From the NCBI GenBank assembly GCA_964585635.1, contig CAZPEV010000100.1, positions 1-11,886 on the forward strand: a DNA stretch of 11,886 nucleotides, read 5' to 3'. The number at the start of each line of letters is the position of its first letter. Position 1 is the first letter of the stretch. This DNA comes from CAZPEV01 sp964585635. Lineage in GTDB: Bacteria; Zixibacteria; MSB-5A5; GN15; JAAZOE01. Below are positions 1 to 4,816 of the stretch, piece by piece. A program made the position numbers and the translations under genes. The notes under the pieces are model-generated. The model saw only the letters and a list, made by a program, of their open reading frames with translations. It ran no database searches and was not told the DNA's origin.

Positions 1-423
1 GCTACCGGCGATCTTCTCCGTCGCCGGGGCGGAGAGTTCGGCACCGTTACCGGTCGGCCGCGCCGCACGGGATGGCTCGATCTGGTGCAGCTTCGTCACA
101 CCTGCCGGATCAACGGCGTCGAAAAGGTCGCCATCACGAAGCTCGACGTCCTCGATGAGTTCGACCAGATTCAGGTTGCCACCGGATACGAGCTGGAGGG
201 CCGCCTGCTGGACAACGTGCCGGTCGATATCGACCGCTTGGCCGATTGTCGCCCTGTCTTCCGGTCGTTTGAGGGATGGAAAAGCTCAACGGTCGGGATA
301 ACGTCGTACACCGAATTGCCGCAGAAGGCGCGGGAGTATGTCGGGTACATCTGTCGCGAGTTGAACGTGGAGATGCTGCTGTTATCGACCGGCCCGGCCC
401 GCGACCAGACCGTGATGGTGTGA
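1..423 (+). CDS. purA: Adenylosuccinate synthetase, C-terminal part (5' end outside window)
   Basis: PurA joins IMP and aspartate using GTP to make adenylosuccinate, the first committed step from IMP to AMP, in the cytoplasm. The frame is open from base 1, and 140 residues are visible before the TGA at 421-423. The recognisable C-terminal signature is near the start: GTVTGRPRRTGWLDLVQLRH, matching the family's G-T-T-T-G-R-P-R-R-x-G-W-x-D block that helps bind the IMP/GTP site. It is followed by the expected NGVEKVAITKLDVLDEFDQI segment and the late region around FEGWKSSTVGITSYTELPQKA. The protein ends in STGPARDQTVMV, close to the usual family ending (S.GP.R..T). The N-terminal P-loop part lies off the left edge. 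No clear terminator follows. The next gene starts 66 bases downstream on the same strand, but its base composition is quite different. Confidence 0.96.
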   Translation, partial: ATGDLLRRRGGEFGTVTGRPRRTGWLDLVQLRHTCRINGVEKVAITKLDVLDEFDQIQVATGYELEGRLLDNVPVDIDRLADCRPVFRSFEGWKSSTVGITSYTELPQKAREYVGYICRELNVEMLLLSTGPARDQTVMV

Positions 424-488
424 CGCGCAGGTGAATATTCCAGTTCTCAGCCTTGCTGACATTTTCCATCCAGAGAGCAGGAGGACGA

Positions 489-881
489 ATGGAAGGCCGT
501 ACACAGCCAATTATACCTTCCACCCTTGATGAGTTGCATGACGCTGAACAGCGCGGCAATCCGGTAGTTATTGCCGGATATGGTAGAGAATCGACTCATA
601 AGGGATACCTTTCTTGGATCTTGTCGTCCGACAGGAATAAGGCGGCCATTGATCTCATAAGAGCCCTCATCAAAGACATAGGTGACGTACATAGTGTCCG
701 TTGTGAGTATGAGAAAAAGGTCGGGAACCATAAAATAGACTTGCTCCTGCAGATTAAGAACTCAGGCGGCGTCGACAAAATGCTGCCAATTGAACTTAAG
801 ACAGATTCTGGCCCCTCCGGGGAGAACCAGTTTAAAGATATGTCGGAATATATTTCGAATTCAGGTGATTTTTTGAATAAG
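489..881 (+). CDS. PD-(D/E)XK nuclease-superfamily protein, N-terminal part (runs into N-gap)
   Basis: I start this at ATG 489 because AGGAGG lies at 479-484, just in front; an in-frame ATG at 453 has no such site. The visible 131 residues carry a likely PD-(D/E)XK core. ESTHKGYLSWIL (residues 34-45) resembles the 'E.hS..L.wLL' helix of the PDDEXK_4 type. EYEKKVGNHKIDLLL supplies the Asp (D84), and LPIELKTDSG supplies the E-x-K (E102, K104). In this fold these residues bind the divalent metal. Reading stops at ten N (882-891). The rest of the protein appears to continue at 958-1623 in another frame. The DNA is much more AT-rich than purA and the downstream genes, which suggests acquisition by transfer. 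A nuclease role, perhaps in defence or repair, is inference. No methylase, helicase or toxin partner is visible nearby. Confidence 0.7.
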
Positions 882-891
882 NNNNNNNNNN
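882..891. other. Assembly gap (10 N) inside the nuclease-like gene
   Basis: Exactly ten N follow codon AAG (879-881). Ten is probably a placeholder and not a measured length. After the gap, the frame starting at 894 meets TAG at 954 and the frame starting at 892 meets TAG at 901. Only the frame starting at 893 stays open, to a TAA near 1016. Joining it to the upstream frame needs a true gap length of 2 modulo 3. Confidence 0.95.
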
Positions 892-957
892 GGTTTTTTC
901 TAGTCCGACGCAAATCTCCTCTGCCACAAGCGCGCCTTTTGCTTTTGTCTTGGTAGC

Positions 958-1623
958 AGTTCCATCCAGGACTTTGACTCGAAACAATTCGAGCGCAAGA
1001 CACCGGAGAAGTTAATTAAGGCCTGGGGGTTTTTATATGGCGATGGGCCGGAGTATTTTAAGCATTGGATGGATGCTTTGGGATTAGAAGTGGCTAGAAT
1101 GAAACTGGCGCACGAGGCTTATAAACGAATGATTGAAAATAAGGTTGAACCTGGTCGTTATGGATATAGGTCGTATAAGCATTTGATGTATTATGTCTAT
1201 GCCCTTTTTCGAAAATATGTTGAAACAATTGGTCATTCCCCAAAATGGCTAATATACGAAGGCGGGTATAATGCGGTTATGAATCTAGATAGAGGTTCCG
1301 ATAGTTGGGTGAAGGCAAAAGAACTTCCACGTGTTGAATGGTATTTTGAATTTAATGATGACATTTTCCATTTGAAATTGCATCAGCAGTCCGAGGATTC
1401 TGAAGCGGTGTCAAAATGGGTCGACAGATGTGTCAAAGAAATGACGAATATCGATAACGCGCGGGGGATGGGCACTCAATTTAAGCGATCATCTTCCTGG
1501 AAAAAAGGATGGCCATCGATAGCTCACTGGAACACGAACTTCATGGATTTCGAAATACTCCATAGAGAAATCAATTCAATTATAAATAGCTTCGGATCAA
1601 ACGGGGTCTTAGGACAACTATAA
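958..1623 (+). CDS. C-terminal part of the PD-(D/E)XK-like protein (apparent frameshift upstream)
   Basis: This open frame ends at TAA 1621-1623 and reads SSIQDFDSKQFERKTPEKLI near its start; its first ATG is at 1069. The frame is open only from 904, just after a TAG. Between the gap and about 960 the better protein-like reading is a different frame, containing TQISSATSAPFAFVLVAV. That is a hydrophobic strand expected after the E-x-K motif. I therefore infer one polypeptide with a one-base deletion (or two-base insertion) around 950-965. For example, one extra A in gtagcagttcc would join ...FVLVA to SSSIQDF. The remaining approximately 220 residues are mostly helical with aromatic-rich segments (YKHLMYYVYALFRKYVE; VEWYFEFNDDIFHLKLHQ). 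I recognise no second domain. It could be a decayed gene, a sequencing error at a contig edge, or a mis-join. The composition is AT-rich throughout. Confidence 0.6.
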   Translation, partial: SSIQDFDSKQFERKTPEKLIKAWGFLYGDGPEYFKHWMDALGLEVARMKLAHEAYKRMIENKVEPGRYGYRSYKHLMYYVYALFRKYVETIGHSPKWLIYEGGYNAVMNLDRGSDSWVKAKELPRVEWYFEFNDDIFHLKLHQQSEDSEAVSKWVDRCVKEMTNIDNARGMGTQFKRSSSWKKGWPSIAHWNTNFMDFEILHREINSIINSFGSNGVLGQL

Positions 1624-1681
1624 CCCCGTGATCTCATCCCGCCAGCGGCGAGAAAAGATCGCGCGGAATCATGATGTCTGG

Positions 1682-2146
1682 CTAAAAGAAAAACCGCACT
1701 CCCAAGGCGGCGTTGAAGTCCATCTCCGTGTCGGGGGTCAAGTCCAGCACCGGTACGATCTCTATAAAAAGGTCCAGCGGCGCGTCGGCAAACAAGTAGG
1801 CCAGTCCCACCGGAACCCGCACCCCGATCTTGTCGTCTCCGTTCCCCTCGACGAATTTGATCCGACCCCCGATGCCGTAGTAAACGGGCAATTTCCCCTT
1901 TTCCACCTTGATAACCCCGAACGAATGCATCAGGTAGTCGGCGTGAATGTGCATCGACGTATGGTGATGGCTGAATGACCAGGCCAGGGCGCCGTCGATG
2001 GCGGTCCTTGCGCCGGTCCAGAATTTGAAACACGGCCCGGTTGGCTCACCGGCGATAATCCCGAGGCCAAAGGGCTTCTCCTGCGCCGCCACGGCGCCGC
2101 AGATCAATATCGCAGCCACGGCCGCGACAACGAGCGACTTGAGCAT
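1682..2146 (-). CDS. Small secreted outer-membrane beta-barrel-like protein
   Basis: This 154-residue protein has a type I signal peptide: K3, hydrophobic residues 5-19, and a cleavage site near VAA-QEK (about residue 21). Cys16 follows Ile, so it is not a lipoprotein signal. The mature part alternates short hydrophobic and polar strands (FGLGIIAGEPTGPCFKFW; LPVYYGIGGRIKF; IGVRVPVGLAYLF; LDLFIEIVPVLDL). It ends NAALGVRFFF, with the C-terminal aromatic residue typical of outer-membrane barrels. The pattern GLG..GEPTG...K....TAID..LAWSF recalls a family of uncharacterised barrel proteins (DUF3996-like) in FCB-group genomes; that name is from memory and uncertain. GAGGAG lies eight bases before the ATG (2155-2160 on +). 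It starts 51 bases after the protease gene on the same strand and is probably co-transcribed with it. The function is unknown; a structural or transport role at the outer membrane is inference. Confidence 0.72.
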   Translation of the reverse strand: MLKSLVVAAVAAILICGAVAAQEKPFGLGIIAGEPTGPCFKFWTGARTAIDGALAWSFSHHHTSMHIHADYLMHSFGVIKVEKGKLPVYYGIGGRIKFVEGNGDDKIGVRVPVGLAYLFADAPLDLFIEIVPVLDLTPDTEMDFNAALGVRFFF

Positions 2147-2197
2147 AACGTCGTCTCCTCTATGTCTACAAATTCTTTAGGTCGTCATTCCCTGTGA

Positions 2198-3517
2198 TCA
2201 TTGTCCGGCCAACTGCCGCATCCGGTCAATCCGCTTCTGCAACGCCGGATGGTCGTAGAACCAGTATTCGACCAGCGGATTGGGATTCGGGTTGGACAGA
2301 TTATACGCCGACAGCTTTTCAAAGGCAATCGTCGCATCCTCGACGTTGTAGCCGTTGATCTTAAGGCTGTAGGCGTCGCACTGATATTCAAAATAACGGG
2401 AGACCGCGTTGGTAACCGGTTGGGCGAAAAACATCACCAGCGATAGCGCCACCATTATCAGGGGCAGCGAGGCGTACGACGTCAGATTGTCGAACCGCAG
2501 CCGCCGGCTGTGGCGGGTGATTAACGGCGGCAGATACCTCGCGGCCAGCCAGGTGGAGAGCAGAATCAGCAGGATGATCAGTCCCACCGAGTACCAAAGG
2601 TGATGCTTGACATAGTGGCACATTTCGTGCCCCATGACGAACAGAATCNNNNNNNNNNGATTGGTCGTGAAAGCGGCGATGATGGTGTCGTACAGGACGA
2701 TCCGCTTGGTGCCGAACAGGCCGGTTACGTAGGCGTTAAGCTTCTTCGACTGCCGCGAGGCGTCGACCTCAAACACGCGCGATCCCTCGATCCCGGCCTT
2801 GGACGCCAGGTCCAGGATTTGGGTCTCAAGTTGCTTATCCTTCAGCGGCTGAAAATCATTGAACAGCGGCGATACCACGACCGGCACGATAACCACGGTG
2901 ATGATCACAAACGGAAGCGCCCCGGCCGTGAACCAGGCCCACCAGCGGCGTGGGAAGCGGCGGATGAGCCAGTAGAGAAAGCCCAGTAGCAGGGACATGA
3001 AGATCAGCATGATCGGAAACTGTTTGAGCATCTCCCCGAACCAGGCGCCAAACGATTGATTGGACAGGCCGTACTGGTGCTCGACCATGTAATTCTGATA
3101 GTAGTCGAGCGGGAAGGAGATGATCCCGGTCAGCAGCAGAAACAGAAAGAGGAAGACGACAAAATGGATGGCCCGCCTCTTGGTGACCCGGCTGGCGATT
3201 TTGAGCAGCCAGGCCGAGAGTCCGGTGAAGGCGACTACGATCATCAGAATCCATCCGAATACCTCGCTGACGACTTCCATCGTCAGGCGCAGGTTCGAGT
3301 ACTTGTTAAGCAGTTCCCGCCGCTCAGGGGTCACCGGATACATCGCTGTGCCGGTATCGGTCGGCGCCTGGGCGCCGGCGACCAGATTGGAATCGGTGAC
3401 CGGGACGGGCACCGTCTGCGGCAGGGGCGTCGAATCGGCCGGCTGTCCCGGCGCGATGCTGACCGTCACCGCCATACACACCATGATCACGAAAAAGAAT
3501 GCCCTGCTGATCCTCAT
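2198..3517 (-). CDS. M48-family (Ste24/CAAX protease-like) membrane metallopeptidase
   Basis: This is an integral-membrane zinc protease related to eukaryotic Ste24 and bacterial HtpX-type enzymes. The 439-residue frame includes four X from an N-gap. It begins with a signal-like hydrophobic segment (residues 6-21) and a Pro/Thr/Val-rich linker. Transmembrane stretches follow (about 85-105, 118-136, 166-185, 195-215), then the catalytic region. HEMCH at 297-301 is the HExxH motif: two zinc-binding His and the catalytic Glu. RYFEYQCDAYS gives the third ligand, E377, with D381. Further membrane segments lie at about 308-328 and 350-370. GGAGGA precedes the start by six bases, and a TTGACA-N17-TATGTT promoter sits just upstream. 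The barrel gene follows. The family processes membrane or exported proteins; the substrate here is unknown. The Cys inside HExxH is uncommon. Bacterial Ste24-like members are rarely shown to act on prenylated proteins, so I do not infer CAAX processing. Confidence 0.9.
   Translation of the reverse strand: MRISRAFFFVIMVCMAVTVSIAPGQPADSTPLPQTVPVPVTDSNLVAGAQAPTDTGTAMYPVTPERRELLNKYSNLRLTMEVVSEVFGWILMIVVAFTGLSAWLLKIASRVTKRRAIHFVVFLFLFLLLTGIISFPLDYYQNYMVEHQYGLSNQSFGAWFGEMLKQFPIMLIFMSLLLGFLYWLIRRFPRRWWAWFTAGALPFVIITVVIVPVVVSPLFNDFQPLKDKQLETQILDLASKAGIEGSRVFEVDASRQSKKLNAYVTGLFGTKRIVLYDTIIAAFTTNXXXXILFVMGHEMCHYVKHHLWYSVGLIILLILLSTWLAARYLPPLITRHSRRLRFDNLTSYASLPLIMVALSLVMFFAQPVTNAVSRYFEYQCDAYSLKINGYNVEDATIAFEKLSAYNLSNPNPNPLVEYWFYDHPALQKRIDRMRQLAGQ
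2649..2658. other. Assembly gap (10 N) inside the M48 protease gene
   Basis: The gap falls between AFTTN and ILFVMGHEMCHY. In M48 relatives I recall about 11 residues between the DT of 'IVLYDT' and 'FVMGHE'. Here 10 are visible outside the gap, so probably only one residue is missing. Ten N is 1 modulo 3, which keeps the frame. A true gap of a single base would give codon C-N-G on the - strand (CAG would encode Gln). The gap therefore looks like a placeholder hiding almost nothing. Confidence 0.9.
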
Positions 3518-3547
3518 GCCGTTCCTCCTGCGTTGATATACCAGTCA

Positions 3548-3576
3548 AACATAACCGTCGACAAAAGCAATGTCAA
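3548..3576 (-). promoter_or_regulatory. Sigma-70-type promoter for the protease-barrel operon
   Basis: On the - strand TTGACA (3571-3576 on +) is separated by exactly 17 bases from TATGTT (3548-3553). The -35 is perfect and the -10 matches 4 of 6. Transcription would begin near 3541, giving a leader of roughly 25 bases that carries the GGAGGA ribosome site of the protease gene. Confidence 0.7.
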
Positions 3577-3681
3577 GCTTGGGGAAACGACGGAATCCCG
3601 ATCAGGGGGATTTCCTAAGGCAGGGCTGACAGGATCAGAACAGACTTTAGGGTATTTGGAATGATGTTGCCGGCGCAGGGT

Positions 3682-3879
3682 TCAGCTTTGATCGATCTGC
3701 AGTGCGGCTAAAAAGGCCTCCTGCGGGATCTCCACTGTGCCAAAGATGGTTATTAGAAAAATAACAACGCCGAACAATGTAGTCTTGTCTATCATTGGCC
3801 TATCATTGTACCTGACAACGCAGGTTACAATTCGCTTGACACTGCTGCTGACCAGGCATATTATATTATTTGGCACCAT
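3682..3879 (-). CDS. Small open frame ending in a copy of the LepA C-terminal tail
   Basis: The frame encodes at most 65 residues. Its last 19, GTVEIPQEAFLAALQIDQS, match the LepA C-terminus encoded at 4817-4873 (GTVEIPQEAFLAALQIDHD) in 17 consecutive residues. The rest is not LepA-like: it includes a hydrophobic run, TLFGVVIFLITIF, preceded by MIDK (an alternative start at 3795). Neither ATG has a convincing ribosome site. The DNA upstream of the tail is AT-rich and also contains a strong promoter on the opposite strand. I think it most likely a displaced 3' end of lepA with accidental upstream reading. A genuine short membrane peptide with a LepA-like tail cannot be excluded. Confidence 0.3.
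   Translation of the reverse strand: MVPNNIICLVSSSVKRIVTCVVRYNDRPMIDKTTLFGVVIFLITIFGTVEIPQEAFLAALQIDQS
3691..3741 (-). repeat. Displaced copy of lepA 3' coding end (direct repeat, left copy)
   Basis: This 51-base segment is a direct repeat of 4826-4876, identical at 46 positions, including 20 consecutive bases (3710-3729 versus 4845-4864). Each copy encodes the same 17 residues, GTVEIPQEAFLAALQID. All five differences are transitions at third codon positions. I see no similarity outside these limits on either side. Confidence 0.9.
3836..3864 (+). promoter_or_regulatory. Strong sigma-70-type promoter for the TraB/TIKI-like gene
   Basis: TTGACA at 3836-3841, a 17-base spacer, then TATTAT at 3859-3864, in very AT-rich surroundings (an alternative -10 hexamer, TATATT, begins at 3862). 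Transcription would start near 3871, leaving a leader of about 180 bases before ATG 4050. Confidence 0.7.
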
Positions 3880-4049
3880 ATAAAGACCCGCCGGTCACGG
3901 ACTACGTCAATTGCAGCAGTCGGCCGTTCGCAGGCAAATAGATATTGATGAGGCAATGGGATACTGGAGTCATTACTGACGATGCTGGGCCGTGTGACCG
4001 GCGTAATACAACCGGCGTCATATAAAGATGAGGTCGGAGGCGTATTTGG
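3871..4049 (+). promoter_or_regulatory. Long 5' leader with potential alternative stems
   Basis: CGCCGGTCAC (3889-3898) is perfectly complementary to GTGACCGGCG (3994-4003), a 10-base-pair stem closing about 95 bases. A second target, ACCGGCG (4011-4017), could pair with the first seven bases of the same left arm, so the two pairings exclude each other. CATATAAAGA occurs twice (3877-3886 and 4018-4027). A 25-codon frame (ATG 3948, TAA 4023-4025) lies inside, without a good ribosome site. The ribosome site of the main gene, GGAGG at 4036-4040, lies 19 bases after the second right arm. I recognise no known riboswitch class. A regulatory role is inference. Confidence 0.35.
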
Positions 4050-4757
4050 ATGAGCATAAGTGCAGACAAGAATACGATTATGATCCTGGGATGCTTTCAT
4101 GCCGATTCTAACACGGCTCCCCGGTACGCCGAGAAATTGAAAGCCACAATTATTGAGCTCAAGCCTCGGATACTGTGCGTCGAACTGTCGCCCGAGCAAC
4201 TGGGCAACGTCCTGCCGCATGGGGCGAAGAAGGAGTACGCGGATGTGATTCTGCCGCTGGCGAGTGAATTCAAGATTGCAGTCGTTCCCATTGACCCGCC
4301 CGGCAGTGTCGCGGAACCGATGATTCGTGAGAAGCACCGCGCGGAGCGGGAATTACAGGAAGACCATATCGGCAATATACGAATTAAGCTGATGGATAAA
4401 TTCACGGAGATAATCGCTGCCCGATGGTACGCCGCACTCGAGGAAAGCGATTGTTTTGACTATGTCCAGGCGCGAGAATTCGACATCCTCCATTATGAAC
4501 CATGGTATGCCATGGAGGAGCAATATTCCCCGGCGACGGCAAGAATCTGGAATGAATGGAATGCATACCTTGCCGACAGAATTGGAGAGACCATTGATAA
4601 ATATCCCGGTGATAGGATTCTCGTCACCGTCGGCCTTGACCACAAATACTGGTTATGGAACCGTCTGAAAGAACGCAAAGACATAATTCTTCATGACCTC
4701 CAATCTTTCCGGGCGGCTCAGGCGGGCGGCGGGAATAATGCCACGCCATCGGGTTGA
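4050..4757 (+). CDS. TraB/TIKI-like (GxxH-motif) protein of unknown function
   Basis: This is a 235-residue soluble protein with no signal peptide. The start is fixed by GGAGG at 4036-4040, nine bases before ATG. The N-terminus has MILGCFHADS (G14-x-F-H17) followed by a helix and ELKPRILCVELSPEQL (E45). The C-terminal part has GDRILVTVGLDHKYWL (G195-x-x-H198). This arrangement of an early G-x-x-H, a 'P..v.vEL' strand and a late 'v.vG..H' is that of the TraB/PrgY/TIKI and EreA/ChaN-like superfamily. Some members of that group are metal-dependent hydrolases; the assignment is by motif and moderate. The middle is helical and charged (REKHRAERELQED). The last 16 residues are Gly/Asn-rich and probably disordered. 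The gene has its own promoter and structured leader. It is convergent with lepA, 59 bases away, and sits between the two direct copies of the lepA tail, suggesting that it arrived as a unit. Confidence 0.6.
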   Translation: MSISADKNTIMILGCFHADSNTAPRYAEKLKATIIELKPRILCVELSPEQLGNVLPHGAKKEYADVILPLASEFKIAVVPIDPPGSVAEPMIREKHRAERELQEDHIGNIRIKLMDKFTEIIAARWYAALEESDCFDYVQAREFDILHYEPWYAMEEQYSPATARIWNEWNAYLADRIGETIDKYPGDRILVTVGLDHKYWLWNRLKERKDIILHDLQSFRAAQAGGGNNATPSG

Positions 4758-4816
4758 CGGCGTGTCGGGGGCCTGGACCGGGCGGGCCCGCTCCCTGCTG
4801 CCCGTGAATCTGTTGG

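Noticed and set aside
1624..1681. Bidirectional terminator between the nuclease-like gene and the barrel gene
   Set aside because: Only a 4-base-pair stem (CCGC-CA-GCGG) is visible, without a convincing T-run.
3592..3615. Hairpin GGAATCCC...GGGATTTCC
   Set aside because: The stem needs a bulge and has no T-run, and it is upstream of the protease promoter. Not strong enough to call a terminator or operator.
4742..4791. Terminator between the TraB/TIKI-like gene and lepA
   Set aside because: CACGCC/GGCGTG (4742-4764) and the palindrome GCGGGCCCGC (4782-4791) can pair, but there is no T-run on either strand and the palindrome leaves no loop.
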